From Bettongia penicillata ogilbyi (Eukaryota > Chordata > Mammalia > Diprotodontia > Potoroidae), in the NCBI GenBank assembly GCA_023548195.1, contig JAJHZJ010000336.1, forward strand, positions 2,212,704 to 2,276,703: a stretch of DNA of 64,000 nt. The letters are read 5' to 3'. The position numbers and the translations under genes are program-made. The notes beneath the pieces were generated by a model, which was given only the letters and a program-made list of their open reading frames with translations, did no database searches and was not told the origin of the DNA. This document shows positions 10,265 through 22,039 of this stretch, piece by piece. How positions within the stretch are numbered: position 1 is the first letter of the stretch; each line of letters begins with the position of its first letter.

Positions 10265-10350
10265 GATTGAGGAAGGGAAAGGAAACAAGCATTTATCAAG
10301 CACACACTATGTGTGAGCTACTGTGTTAATGGCTTTACAAATGTCTCATT
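10265..10350 (-). repeat. MIR or L2 3' fragment
   Basis: 'aacaagcatttatcaagcac..actatgtgtgag' resembles the antisense 3' end shared by MIR and L2; too short to assign. Confidence 0.5.
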
Positions 10351-11357
10351 TGATAATCTGAGCTGGGCTAAAGTGTCAAGAGACAGAAATGTTGAGGGGG
10401 ATGGGAGGGATGAGGCCCAAGGCAGAAGAGGGATAAAGAGGAGGAACTGTAGGATGCCTTATGGCCTCCATCCCATGGGACTCAAATCCCCAAGCTACTG
10501 GCAACTCCTAAAGATGCCTCTTGTGTCTTCTCGGGGGAGAAGGCACCTGGAGAAACCATCCCTAGTCTCTCAGCCTGGTCTCTGAGTTCCCCCTTTTCCC
10601 ACCCCACCCTTCCCAGTGCTGCCCCTGAAGCTCAGTCTCCCCACTTTCTCTAGCCCTCAGCAGGCCTCCAGTCCTTAGCTGTTTTCACAGAGCCCTTTCA
10701 CATGCAAAGCCCTTATGCTAATGTCGCTGGAGGCCTGCCCTATGACTCTAATTACTTCTCCTCCCCTCTTTGCTGGGGGCTGGCCAGAAACTGACCTATG
10801 AGATTTGCCTGAAGTCTCAATCCATAATAGGCCTTCCATCTGGGCAGTGACCCTATGGCCACTCTCCCTTTGCCAGTCTTTTGGGACTAGAGACTACAGA
10901 GAGGAGACCTACCTGCGTTATATCTCGTTTATCTTGTTCCTCCGGCTCTGTGAACCCCTCTCCTAGAGCCAAGAGCCAATCCCAAGCCAGGCCAGGCCTG
11001 AAGGGATCTGGGCAGAGGCTTTTGGTACTGTCCCCTTAACTAGCTCCTGGATTCTGAGTCTGCCAGGGCCACCCATCTGTCACTTTCTCCTTTCCAACCC
11101 TCAAGATTAAATTCATTGCCTTTTAAGAGAGCCAATCATCTGTGTTTTTCTCTTCTCCTCCCTGTCTCCCCCCACCCCCACCTCCCCAATCAGCTTTTCC
11201 TTTTCTTATTAGAAATTAAACACCCTGGAGCTTAAGACTTCCAGAGAGAGACCAGGGCTGGAGGGCAGGAATGTCCAGTCCAGAGAGAACCACTGGTGTT
11301 TGGACATATCCCTTTTCTCCTCACCAGCCCTGAACTCTGTTCTTTGGCTTTTTCTAG

Positions 11358-11469
11358 GGCGCTAGTGGAAGTTTATGAAGCTAACTCTCCATCTACCCTA
11401 GCATCTACTCTGGCTACCCCACTGATTCAGTACCCAGCTCTCCTAGGGTGCCCTGTCCAAGGCCATTGA
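11358..11469 (+). other. Possible terminal exon (weak)
   Basis: A good 3' splice site consensus (pyrimidine-rich 'ctgttctttggctttttctag', AG at 11356-11357) precedes an open frame that begins 'ALVEVYEAN' after one phase base and stops at 11467-11469 after 36 codons. An open run of this length is common by chance, and no family is recognised. An AATAAA hexamer lies at about 11904. Confidence 0.15.
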
Positions 11470-11655
11470 CCCCATCTGGCCCAGGACACAATGGAGAGAT
11501 GGAGTAAAACAGCCATCCCATTACCCAAAGTCTTGTTCAAAATGGGGGACAGGGAAGGCCAGCTTAAGCCCCCTAGGGCTGGAGAAAACTCAGTTCCAAA
11601 GGGATCTGATGACAAAACATAGGGCTGCAGTGGGGAGGGTATCCTTCCCACTTAC

Positions 11656-11682
11656 CGTGACTGATGATACAACATCAGCCAT
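11656..11682 (-). other. Possible first coding exon end (weak)
   Basis: On the minus strand an ATG in good context (A at -3, G at +4) opens nine codons (MADVVSSVT) ending exactly at a consensus donor, G|GTAAGT. There is no recognisable promoter or next exon, so coincidence is likely. Confidence 0.15.
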
Positions 11683-12059
11683 GTTGCTACCAAAACAGCC
11701 AGTGCCTTACAGGAAGCACTGTGGAAGCTTTAGGATATCCTGGCACAGTCTAGTCCAGCGCAGCTGAGCTTGAAGCTGCCCAGGGTAGCCCAGCAGAGCT
11801 CTCCTTGCTCTCTGAGATGGCAGAATCAACCTGTTCAGAAGGCTCCCAGAGCCATCTGCCCTCCCTCGAAACTACAATTAGATCTTCTCCCCAGCTCAGA
11901 GAGAATAAAACCAGGAAGAGCATAGCCGGGATTCAGAGGCCTGGTGGGTAAGACTGGAGAGGGCAGGACATGGCACAAGCTAGCCATCCTTCTGCCTTAG
12001 TGTGTCTGGCTTTAGACACAGAGCCTGAAGTATGTGTGGCTTCACTGCCCAACGTACTC

Positions 12060-12989
12060 ACCCTCGGAGTAAACTTCCCATCCTTCCCTTACAGTATGTA
12101 TGAACACACATACATATGTACATGAGATCACATACAACCACACCCACAGAACATGGCGTGCAAACATGCAGATACCAAGGCATATTCATATCACACATGT
12201 TCAGACACACAATCCACAGCTACACATACATGAACACATACATGCCCCCTCACGTCCTTCTGTGCCATAGCCCAGTATGATATCCAGACAGTGCAGCACC
12301 AGGCCCAACACCCATTTGTTTCAAGTTCCTGTGGTTCTGTTATCATAGATATAAAATATCCTGGAGCTCTCACCCTACTGGGAGGGGGCATGGATACCAA
12401 CATGGGGGAGGTAAGTAAGATGATAAGGAGATTTGTCGGCCATCTGTCTGCCTGCCTCTGGGCTGGCGGCTGCCAGGGGAGCCTGGCCTTCTCCCTTACT
12501 CTCCCTCTCTGCCTCCGCTTTTCCTCTTGTCCCTGGATCAATCAGGGTTCTTCCCAGAAGCCCACCACCCATGCTTCAGTTGTCTGCCCCCTGCTCTTAC
12601 CCCCTTGCCCTCAGACCCTGAGACCCAGCACACGGTCAACCAACTCTGGGGCACGGAAAAAGCATGACAATGACAGTAAACCCTGGCACAGTACACGCTG
12701 CCCTGGGCCACCCTCCCTCCCAGAGCCCGGTGCTTTACTACAGGAGACTGGGCTAGGCTGGGGGACAAGGGCTAGTGGGGTTGGGGGGTGTCTGCTCCTT
12801 ACCATAGAGGGTGCTCCGAGTGATCTGTCCCCCCATGGCCGGCAGGGTGCAGGCACTGCCACCTCGGGGCCTCTGTCACAGAGGGTTGGTGCTGGTGGGG
12901 ACCTCCCTAGGGGCAGGCATGACCAGCAGCTGGCATCTCTCTCGCGCACACACGCAGACTCACCTCCTGAACAGCTTAGTGCCTGCTCA

Positions 12990-12990
<1 letters not shown>
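12060..12990. other. Unique GC-rich sequence, no gene recognised
   Basis: A 252-codon open frame on the plus strand and several on the minus strand overlap here, running into the CA tract at their ends. They have low-complexity composition, Pro/Ser/Thr-rich, and no domain, so I treat them as chance frames in GC-rich DNA. Confidence 0.5.

Positions 12991-12991
<1 letters not shown>

Positions 12992-13040
<49 letters not shown>
12992..13040 (+). repeat. (CA)n microsatellite
   Basis: About 45 bases of CA repeat. Downstream to 13770 the sequence stays rich in scattered CA words, with a CT-rich stretch at 13630-13745 and another short CA run at 13751-13765. A CORE-SINE head scrap lies near 13480-13535. 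Confidence 0.95.
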
Positions 13041-14589
13041 CCCCGCTAGCTATTGCACTGCTCACCGTCTCCAGCAGCTTCCACCCACTTTCAGACCCTC
13101 CCTCCTTCCTCCCCTCCCTCCCCTGGTACAGGCACTAGGCGCTGTCATGTTTATTTACATAAGGAGGAGGAGACTGGAGTCTTCCTGAAATAGACCGGGA
13201 GCGCAGAGCCTTCTGTTGATGCAATGGCCCCTGTGCAGACACCAAACCCAATGTGGGAGATGCTTGCACACCTATCCCCTCCACGTGGAGTCACACGCAC
13301 AAAGACATCCCATGCTACCTACCATGACACACATCCACACCTGCTCCACACCAAGGCTCACGCCTTTCCTGTGCAAGCACACAATTACACACACACACAC
13401 GGTGACACATGTTCAAACACAGCTGTATACTCCTATGTGCATGTATCTTCACATACATGTCACATGCTGTACTGTCAGATATCCAGAATTATAGCATATT
13501 CAGGTTGGAAGTGACCTCAGAGACCAGTGTTACTGTGACACACAAACACAGTCTCACACACACATTCATTGCATCCATATGATGCATTGCATGCATCACA
13601 CTGCATGCATTTACAAGGAGTCTCAGGTTCTCTCTCACTCTCCCCTTCACTTTTCCTTCCCTTCCTCCCTCCCTCTCTTTTTATCTCCCTCTCTCCATGT
13701 TTCCCCCTCTCTCTTCTGTCTCCTTTCCCTTTCCTTCTCTTGCTTTCTTTACACACACACACACAAATATACATATGGGCTTCCAAATCTTCACTCCTAT
13801 ATTCTCAACAGAATCACCCCAGGAACAAGGCAGGGTATCCCAAAGCAACAGGCTCCTGAAGGTGGGAAATAGAGTCAAGGGAAAACTGTTTAGGGTGGTA
13901 CAGAGCCCCCAGACCTTGGCAGAAGGTGACAGACATCAGGGACAAAATGGGATTGAGAGACTGAGAGTCTAGCTCCTATGCCCGTTGGCAATACTGAAAG
14001 AAAGAGGAAGAGAGGGATCCTCCTCTTGAGGCAATAGCATACCTGCACCCTAGGGTCCCTAGGCACCTTCCCTTTCTTCTGCTCTCTAAGACGGCTGTGA
14101 CTCTGCTGCCCCATAACCCGGAGAGCTCAGTGTTAACCAGAAGCTGTCAGATACCCAGGCAGATGGCACTGAGGAGTCCTGGGGCTCACTTCCCACAGAC
14201 ATACACCATGTCTGGCCCCATCCAGCCCCAACCTCCTCCCCAGTCCCAGCACAAACTCTGGAGCCAGAATGTTTCTGGGAGAGGCTGAGTGGGTGACAAA
14301 TGGGGAACCTCTGGGGAGCAGAGGGCCGGAAAGGGCAGGACTGTGTTATCAGATAGATGGTCCAGGTCTCTCAGCCCAACAGGGCAGGACAAAGGTAAGG
14401 AGCTGAGTCAACATTCTCAAGGGATGAGGAGAAATCAATCAGCCACCACATAGGAGACATAGGAGGTTCCTGTGACTGTGTTCTCCTCCCTTTTCCAGGG
14501 AAGCCAGTGAGAAGGAAGCATCAGGGCACTGGATGCCTGTCCCTGGGAAACAGACTGTAAGCCAAGTCGAGATAGGCAGGAGGGGAGGA

Positions 14590-14835
14590 AACCAGTTCAT
14601 TCATCATCCTGATTCACTCGCTGACCCCCTCAGCCTGGCGATCTATCAGTACCGGTTCTATCCAAGAGCCAGCTTAACAAACCCATTGTTAAATTCTCAA
14701 TGGGAGCATATTTACACCTCAGAAATCCACAAAAGTTACAAATCAGGGCTTAATTTATTGTTTTGTGATTTGTCTAGACTTAAGAAAGTGACGGAACATC
14801 AATAATGCAGATTTAAATTACAAGGGTAATATATT
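14590..14835. promoter_or_regulatory. Candidate conserved non-coding element
   Basis: Repeat-free AT-rich segment with dense homeodomain-like words ('gggcttaatttattg', 'cattgttaaattc', 'gcagatttaaatta') framed by transposon-rich DNA. The call rests on texture alone, since no alignment is available. Confidence 0.25.
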
Positions 14836-15004
14836 ATATATCTACATACCTATTTGGAGAGTTGATTGTTAAACATTTACTAGCATATCACAAGTTACAT
14901 GTTTGAGGTTTTGATAGCTAATATTCTCATTCACCAAACACCCCTCACCCACCAACCTCACCCGAGAAAGAAAATTCCCTCTGGTACTGAGTAGAAACCA
15001 ACTG

Positions 15005-15115
15005 TGTCCAGATAGAGATACAGATATCGATACAGACAAAAATAGAGAGCTAGAGAGACAGAGACAGATAAAGAGATGGATAGATAGATATAGAGAGACA
15101 GAGATGTATACACAC
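15005..15115 (+). repeat. GATA/GACA-rich simple repeat
   Basis: Imperfect 'agatagatagat' and 'agagacagagacag' units. Confidence 0.85.
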
Positions 15116-15124
15116 ATCTTCATC

Positions 15125-15360
15125 ATCATTAGTAATATTTATATAGAACTTTAAGGTTTATAAAGCACTTTACAAATATTAGCTCATTTTATCCTCACAA
15201 TAACCTTATCATTATCCCCATTTTACAGATAAGAAAACTGAGGGAGGCAGAGTTAAGTGACTTGCCCAGAGTCACATAGGTAGTAATAAGTGTCTGAAGC
15301 TGGATTTGAACTTAGATCTTCCCGACTCCAGTCTAGCACTCCATCCATGGAGCCACCTAG
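15125..15360 (-). repeat. MIR-type SINE, near full length
   Basis: 'ataaagcactttacaaatat', 'ttatccccattttacagata', 'gtgacttgcccagagtcac' and 'ctagcactccatccatggag' occur in order. Confidence 0.88.
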
Positions 15361-15374
15361 CACACATGAACACA

Positions 15375-15500
15375 TGCCTACATATATGGAATATAAGCTC
15401 TTTGAGGGCAGAAACCAACTGTGTCATTTTTTATTTTGTATCCCCAGAGCTTGGCATGTAGTAGGTATTTAATAAATGCTTATTGATTTACTGCGTGATT
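15375..15500 (+). mobile_element. L2 3' end
   Basis: 'ataagctctttgagggcaga', 'tatccccagagcttggcatg', 'aataaatgcttattgattta'. This is the L2 3' terminus. Confidence 0.88.
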
Positions 15501-15589
15501 GATATGTACATACATGCACAGTTTTCTTTTCTATTTTTTTATCTTAAATGGTTTCAAGTGTTTTCATCCTATCTACCTAAGTTTTGCTG

Positions 15590-15835
15590 CTAATGCTGTT
15601 CAGTCATTTCACTTGTGTCTGACACTTACGTGACCCCATCTGGGGTTTTGCTGGCAGAGATACTACAGTGATTTGTGGTTTGTCATTTTACAGATGAGGA
15701 AACTGAGGCAAACAGGGTGAAGTGACTTGCCCAGGGTCCCACAGCTAGTAAGTGTCTGAGGCCAGATTTGAACTCAGAGAAAGGAGTCTTCCTGACACTA
15801 TCTACTGTGTCACCCAGCTGCCCCCATTTAAATTA
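15590..15835 (-). repeat. WSINE/MAR-type SINE
   Basis: 'ctggggttttgctggcagag', 'gatgaggaaactgaggcaaac', 'gtcccacagctagtaagtgt', ending 'actgtgtcacccagctgcc'. Confidence 0.92.
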
Positions 15836-15889
15836 GATAAGGGCTGAACTCTGTCTTATGTTCCTGGATCTACCCTCGATCAGGGCCCT

Positions 15890-16015
15890 GTCCTGAGTAC
15901 ATACACTTATTAAGCATTTGATGTATGCAGAGCACTGTGCTAGGAGGCTAGGACAGATGAAAACTTTACATAAATAATATACTAACAACCCTTGAGAAGT
16001 TTATAATCTACATTT
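15890..16015 (-). mobile_element. L2 3' end fragment
   Basis: 'cttattaagcatttgatgta', 'agcactgtgctaggaggc' and 'cttgagaagtttataatct'. A diverged MIR fragment appears around 16100-16250. Confidence 0.7.
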
Positions 16016-16489
16016 GCTGAATATTATTATTATTTTGCCTGGACTTGTGATTCCACTGATGTAAGGAGTTCCTGGTGAGAAAACTCTCCCTACAAATACA
16101 TATCTACCCCCTTACAGTCTTAGAGGGCTGCCTTAGGTACTGAGAAGTTGTGTGTCTTACTCAGTATGAGCACAGTATGAATCAGAGGCAAGGCTTAAAC
16201 TGAGAGCTTCTTATTTCTCTGCCCACTAAGCCACACTCAACATCAGTATCATCAATAGGGATTGTATTGATTATTTCTTTGGTACAGGGAACACCAGGGA
16301 AGGAAACTTCTTCTTATTGATGTAAGCCAATACCCTGCCTGCAATTTATAGTCAGAAAGTGTCAAACTCCCCACAACACAGGAAAGGCTAGAATCTGATT
16401 GAAATGTAATTGGAAAATTTTAACAAAATTTTAAAAATACGATATGACTTAGTTAATGTTAATTTGTGGTTTTCTGAGCAAGTATGCAA

Positions 16490-16625
16490 AGTCAGTATTT
16501 GACTTTGGCACCAGTATGAATATTAAAGGGCTAAGAGATTCACCCAGGGTCACATAGCAAGAATGTCTCTAAAGCCAAGACGTGAACCCAGGGTTTCTCT
16601 ATCCAACTTGCCACAGATTCTGGCT
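16490..16625 (-). repeat. MIR fragment
   Basis: 'gattcacccagggtcacata' and 'gacgtgaacccagggtttct' give the core and head of a MIR copy. A short plus-strand MIR scrap follows at 16690-16760. Confidence 0.65.
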
Positions 16626-16769
16626 GTTATATTATTATCATTAACCATTATTAATAATAATGATTGATAGTAATAAACTATTATTGTTATGACACATACT
16701 GGCTGTGACCCTGAGTAATAAAGTCACTTAACTTCTCCATTCTCTAGAGTCTGACCTAAGTTTCCAGTT

Positions 16770-17195
16770 TAATTGGACATTATTCCCCTTCCTCCCACAC
16801 TCTGTGATCCAGTTAAATTGACCTTCTCTCTGTCTCACACATATAGCACTCCCTCTCCCACCTCCAAGGCTTTGCACAGGCTGTATCCTATATGCCTGAA
16901 CTGCATTCTTTCCTTACTTCCCCTTCATACAGTTCTTCCCTCTCTTCAAGACATAGCTCAAGTACTATCTTCTCTATGAAGCCTTACTGATTTCTCCCAA
17001 GCACTAGTGCCCTCCCTCCCATGCTACCCTGTATTTAACTATGTGTGTATATGTTTATATTCATTCATTCATGTAACACTTATGATATATGTATGTATAC
17101 ACTCACTCTTTCTTTGTACTCATATCCCTAGTGCTTAACAAGGTGCCTAGCTCACGGAAGGCATTTAATAAATGCCTGTTGATTGACTCATTGAT
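16770..17195 (+). mobile_element. L2 3' region, about 420 bases
   Basis: 'ccctctcttcaagacatagc', 'tctatgaagccttactgatt', and the terminus 'tagctcacggaaggcattta' with 'aataaatgcctgttgattga' show a continuous L2 3' end. Confidence 0.88.
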
Positions 17196-17199
17196 ATGA

Positions 17200-17920
17200 G
17201 TTTCCTCACTTGGGAAATTGCCTATAGCCACGAAATCATAGCTCCAGAGCCTAGCCTTCTAAATGGTACTGTATCTCTGTAGTTCTATACACTTTCTAAG
17301 GGCTTTCCCATAGGATATCTCACCCAACTGCAAACCTAGCCCCCTCTCCAAGGCATGTCCCTGCTGCAGCTGAGACAGGAAGTAGCACCATCATTACCAA
17401 TGGCATTCCTCACTGCTTCTGAGTCACCCACTTCTTCCCTCCTTCCAGTCAGAGGCTCCAAGGCTGAGCAGATGAAAACCTTTGGTTTCCCCCAGGGACA
17501 CTTTCTCACCCTTCTCTCCTCCGAACTTGCCTCCCCTTGGCCATTCTCACAGTTCCAAACTGCCTCAGGCCCTCATCCAGACCCTTCTACCCATTCTTCA
17601 GAGGAAACAGAAACTCAGGGTTGGCTTGCTTCTCCCATCACCCTGAACCCTTCCCTCTTTTACTCAAAGAAGCAAGATCTGTCTGACCACACTGTAAGCA
17701 GGCCGCAAAAGGGAATTACTGGCTAGGAAAAGATATTATCCCAACTCACGAAGAGAGCAAAGAGTGAGGTTTTGGAAACAGCATCCTGAAAATGAAACTA
17801 AAATGTACCTGGCAGGGACCCCTCTCTTTAAGAAAGACTGAAAGGAGAAATCTTAGAGTAGTGAGGCCCACCTGCAGAGCCAGGGATGACCCTGGCCCTA
17901 CCTTTTGCAGATCCCAGGAG
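17200..17920. other. Unique sequence
   Basis: A 123-codon open frame (17355-17726) of Ser/Pro/Leu-rich composition has no recognisable domain and no clear splice boundaries. Confidence 0.5.
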
Positions 17921-17924
17921 GGGA

Positions 17925-18065
17925 GGCAGCTACGGCATTATTGTCCCATTCTATAGATGAGACAAGGGAGGACAACAGGGTTAAGTGATCTTTCCAGCTA
18001 GTTAGTAATAAAAGATGAACTACAACTCAGGGATCCTCCCTTCCAGTTAAGAGTCAGTGCATCTG
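17925..18065 (-). repeat. MIR fragment
   Basis: 'ttctatagatgagacaaggg' with 'gttaagtgatctttccagct' indicates a diverged MIR. Confidence 0.6.
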
Positions 18066-20160
18066 GAGTAAAGTGGGGCGGGGAGATTAATCATGGAGAC
18101 TAGTAGGGGAAGACAGAAGATACACTCAGAGTGAACATGCAGAGAGGCACATGGGGTGATGGAGGAAGGCCTAGGTAGTAATACTATCCCCTGAAAAATA
18201 CGGCCATTAATTGCTGGAGTCTAGAATAGGGCTTGGGATTAATTATTTATTTATTCCTTTTCAAAATCTGCAACAAAAGAAAAATGGTTTTTGTCTATGA
18301 GTTACGTCTGAAGAGGCCGAGGCCTTTCCTCTCATCTCTGCTGGGCCGGAGCCCAGCTTTACTAACCCCCTGTTTCTCCTCTCCCAAGGTCAGGCCGAGA
18401 GCCAGTGCCCAGATCTACAAAGATAGTGTGGCTTCTCTGACAAGGACAAAGTAGAGATGGCAGAGCCCAGGGATGTTCTCATCCTGGAGACAGGAGTCCC
18501 ATCAGGGAGAGCTGCCACCACCCAGCTCAATGAACACCCCCCCACCCTACTCCCACTCCCCAGGTAAACAGGGACGGAGGGGCAATGGCTATGGGAATGC
18601 AAGAAGCAACTTGAATTCTGAAGGCCTTCTTATGATACTTCGTGAGGGGTCCAACAGTGGTGCAAATAGTGACTACCCAGAGAAAGTTCCACCCCAGCCC
18701 ACACTCACTGTGGCAAGTCTAAGCTCAGGGGAAAAAGGAGAACCAGGATCGATTAGTGCACGTTTTCATTTCTACCTCTGCTCTGGCATCTTCAGAGCCT
18801 CTATTAATAGTAAACATTTGTTTGTGACAACACCAACATGGATGGGATCTAAGAGCTTCTTGGTGGGGATGGATAAGTCTGGTTTTAATCTTGCTCAAAA
18901 GCCTAGCTGAAAGGGGGTAGGGGGCATGGTCAGAGGAGACATTGGCCCCAAAAAGAAGATATATAAAGATATGTTCCCCCACTTAGTCTGTATTCTAAAG
19001 CAGAGAATATTTATTTTAATGTAATTCTACGATTTTTAGTTATATACATATACACATTTATATACACAACACATAGTAGTACAAGACCAAGGAGAGGTAC
19101 TTAGGGGGACTGCTTTAATGAAAAGTAGAGTAGTTTGTCTGGAAATGGTAACTCCTAATGCTGGACGATGGTTCTTTTAGATAAGTCAGTTTACAATAAT
19201 CCAGTCTACACTATAGCTTACTCAGCCAACATGAACTTTTTCACAGTACAAACATAAACTTGTCCCAGTTTTCATAATGGCCAAATTACTGAAGTCTTTA
19301 ATGAATTAAATTTGACTGTTTTGAACCTGTAACATAAGCCCATGGAGTAGAAAGGGAAAGTGAGAAGAAGAAAATCTTTATCTTTATGAGAAGAAGGAAT
19401 AAGAGTCATATTCTCCTTGGGGAGCCCCTGATAGGGAGGGGCTGTGGAGAGACATGGCTTCCATCCTTAGTCTGAGGGAGACAGACACAAACACTGACAC
19501 AAGACAGAAGACACACACCAGAAATGTGTAAACATAGGCATGACGGATTCCGGCTGTACATGCTACAGATCTCAGAATTGGCTGGAGACTTGGGACTTTG
19601 TACTTGCAGCCCAGCTCCAAGCAGCCAGGGGTCCCTCGTTCCAACCTCAGCTTTTCTCATAACTCCCCTTGTCCAGCCCCCTCAGGCCGGCCAAACCACA
19701 TTCCAGCTGCCTTGACAGGTTACACCAGCCCATTTAGCCTCTCTTGGGCTTCCATAGCTCTGGTGGAAAAGGGTGGACCCAAGAGGGGCAGGGACCTCTC
19801 TCCTTAGCTGTCTCCAAGGTCTGTGGGCAGAGAGCAGTCACATGCAAATAAAGTATCCCCCCTTCCCATCTCCATCTCCCTTCTGCCCCCTTTCCCAATG
19901 GGAGTTTAGGTTCTTCTCTAGAGTAAATGCAACTGAGGACAAGTGAGGCCAGAGCAGGCAGCTCATTCCAGCCCCTTCCCGTGGCCTCCCTCAGCACCAT
20001 TACAGTTTTGCTCTCTAATATACCCTGTAGCCTGTCTCCCCAACAAGACTCACACTGATGGGACTCTAACTTCCATGACTTCAAGGACTCCAATTTATCC
20101 AACTATTTAATAAGTCTTTCCTGAACTCTGTTCCTGACCAAGTTATAAGGAGATAGAGAT
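18066..20160. other. Unique sequence, about 2.1 kb, no gene recognised
   Basis: Few recognisable repeats. TAAT-rich words at 18205-18250 ('ccattaattgctgg', 'ggattaattatttat') and a forkhead-like 'agtaaacatttgtttg' at about 18808 hint at regulatory DNA. Open frames up to 145 codons show no motif. The stretch 18990-19330 is AT-rich. Confidence 0.4.
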
Positions 20161-20163
20161 GGT

Positions 20164-20182
20164 GGGGAGAGGGGGAAGGGAG

Positions 20183-20258
<76 letters not shown>

Positions 20259-20440
20259 AAGAGAGAGGAGAAGAGAGAGAGAGGGAGAGAGAGGAGAGAG
20301 AGGGAGAGAGAGAGAGGGAGAGAGAGAGAGGGAGAGAGAGAGAGAGGGAGAGAGAGAGGGAGAGAGAGAGAGAGGGAGGGGAGAGAGAGAGAGAGAGGGA
20401 GAGAGAGGGGAGAGGGAGAGAGAGAGGGAGAGAGAGGGGG

Positions 20441-20496
<56 letters not shown>

Positions 20497-20499
20497 GGA
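20164..20499 (+). repeat. 336-base pure homopurine (GA)n tract
   Basis: Every base from 20164 to 20499 is A or G: pure GA runs at both ends and GGGA/GGA-interrupted repeats between, including a G8 run at about 20436. Long mirror-repeat purine tracts can form triplex DNA. The poly-Arg/Glu and poly-Ser/Leu frames of 119-181 codons across it are artefacts. Confidence 0.97.
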
Positions 20500-20604
20500 C
20501 AAAAAGGCAAGGGAGGAGAGGAAAAGGGGAGAACAGGAGAGGGAGGGGAGGGGGGAGGGGAGAGCAAGACACAGAGAGTCACTGAGAGAAGGAAAACCGC
20601 CAGG

Positions 20605-20835
20605 AAATAATCATAACTGACATTTATATAGCACTTCAAAGTTTTCAAATCACTTGACCTACATCATCTCATTGGAGCTTCTCAGGCACCTTGGGGGAGA
20701 GGTGTTACAGGCATTATTAAGGAGGCCTCCCTGAGCCTCGACGTTTTCAACTGTAAAATGGGGAGAAATGAGAGCATCTACCTCTCAGAGTTGTCATAAG
20801 GATCAAAAGAGATAAAGCACAGAAAGGGTCTTGCC
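20605..20835. repeat. Two MIR fragments in opposite orientation
   Basis: 20605-20735 reads as minus-strand MIR ('gacatttatatagcacttca', 'caggcattattaaggag'). 20740-20835 reads as plus-strand MIR post-core ('caactgtaaaatggggag', 'gttgtcataaggatca'). Confidence 0.65.
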
Positions 20836-20950
20836 AGTTTTTATGTTAGCAAAGAACTGGAAACAAAATAGCTGATGCCCATCCAAATGGTGAATGGCTA
20901 AAGAAATCATGGCACATTCATGTAATGGAATATAACCATGCTACTAAGTG
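20836..20950 (+). mobile_element. L1 fragment, ORF2 3' end region
   Basis: 'agcaaagaactggaaacaaa', 'gatgcccatccaaatgg' and 'catgtaatggaatataa' match the tail of mammalian L1 elements. Unique sequence continues to 22030, with CT-rich and C-rich words near 21770-21820. Confidence 0.75.
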
Positions 20951-22039
20951 CTAGATTGGATCCCGGATCTTCCTGACTCCAGGTTCAGTGCCCAAGATCT
21001 ATCACATCCTGGGAGACGAGCAGCAAAGGTAGAAAGTAGAAAGGGGGGAAGAAGGACCCGATACTCTCTGATGCCAAAACTGTTAGCGTAGGGTTCCGGG
21101 ACCAGGGCTGAGTCTCCAAAGAGGAAATTTGGAAGGCGGATGGGAGTGATTCCAATCCATGAGATGCTGAAGCACAAATTGGAAGACAACCAAACAAAAA
21201 TCCTAGGCAAGACTGGAGAGGAGGGGGGTATGAAAGAAACTAAGAGAAAGGACCTGCCTTCGTTACCTGTTCCACTTTTTCTCACCTAGACCTGGGGATT
21301 TACCTAGGAAGAAGCCAGATTTGTCCTGCATTGGTCAGAGTAGAAACAAACACCAGCGCGTGTAGGGGACTGAACATGTGATCTCAGTCTCAGAGGATCC
21401 AAGCTCTTAACTACTAAGTAACTAAACTACCATTAGAGTAATAACCAAGATGGTCCTGCCTAGATTTCCTGCCTCCCACCTTTCCTCATGTTTGCCCCCC
21501 TGCCTAGAGTGCTGGTCCTTCACCCTTTCCCTCTACCTATAGGAACCCTCCCCCTAGTGAGGGCCATGTCAATATAGAGGTTGATTCATCTCTGCCCCCA
21601 AACTGGTCCTAAATGAACAGAGAGAGCTGGCAGCCCAAGGGTTAATGCAGCAACAGAATAACCAAATAAAACTTCAGCTCCCACTCCCAGACATTTTCCT
21701 CCAGAATGGCTTCCTGCAGCTGTCCAATCTCCCTATTTACATATTCAGTCATTCACTCCTTGGTCTCTGCCCCCTCCCCTCTCCCTCCCCACTCCCTCCT
21801 TCCTCCCTCCCTAGTCTTTTCCCTCCTTGGTGCAAGCTTCCTGTTCCAAGATGCCAGGCCTGGACTTATCTCTGGCATCTTTCCCTCTGGCCACCTAATC
21901 AGGGCTGGCCATCTAGACCAGGGACAAGGACAGAGAACATAGGGATCCCCATACTACTCTAGAAATCTGGATACCTGAGCTTCTAGCAACCTAGGAGCCA
22001 TCAGTTTGGTTGGCCAGGGATTCATATTAAGTAGTTCTC

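Larger units (their letters stand above)
10360..12060. other. Repeat-free block, possible regulatory DNA
   Basis: About 1.7 kb without any recognisable transposon, unusual here. It carries compact words such as 'ttcacatgcaaagccctta' with 'atgctaatgtc' (about 10700-10725) and 'gactctaattac', which resemble homeodomain or octamer sites. Two splice-like signals lie inside it (11358 + and 11656 -). Conservation cannot be judged from one sequence. Confidence 0.4.

Noticed and set aside
9766..10270. Overlapping 118-153 codon open frames on both strands
   Set aside because: They translate a TC/TCTG microsatellite into Ser/Leu/Val or Arg/Glu repeats.
12291..13049. 252-codon open frame, the longest in the window
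   Set aside because: It has no recognisable domain or periodicity, overlaps similar frames on the other strand, lies in GC-rich sequence where stops are rare, and ends in a CA repeat.
15005..15115. Possible CRISPR-like or satellite array of repeated units
   Set aside because: The units are 4-6 base microsatellite repeats without spacers; the genome is mammalian.
18473..18910. 145-codon plus-strand frame
   Set aside because: It has no splice boundaries or motif, and its composition changes along its length as expected for chance.
20081..20648. Open frames of 119-181 codons on both strands
   Set aside because: They are produced by the pure GA tract and have no non-repetitive domain.
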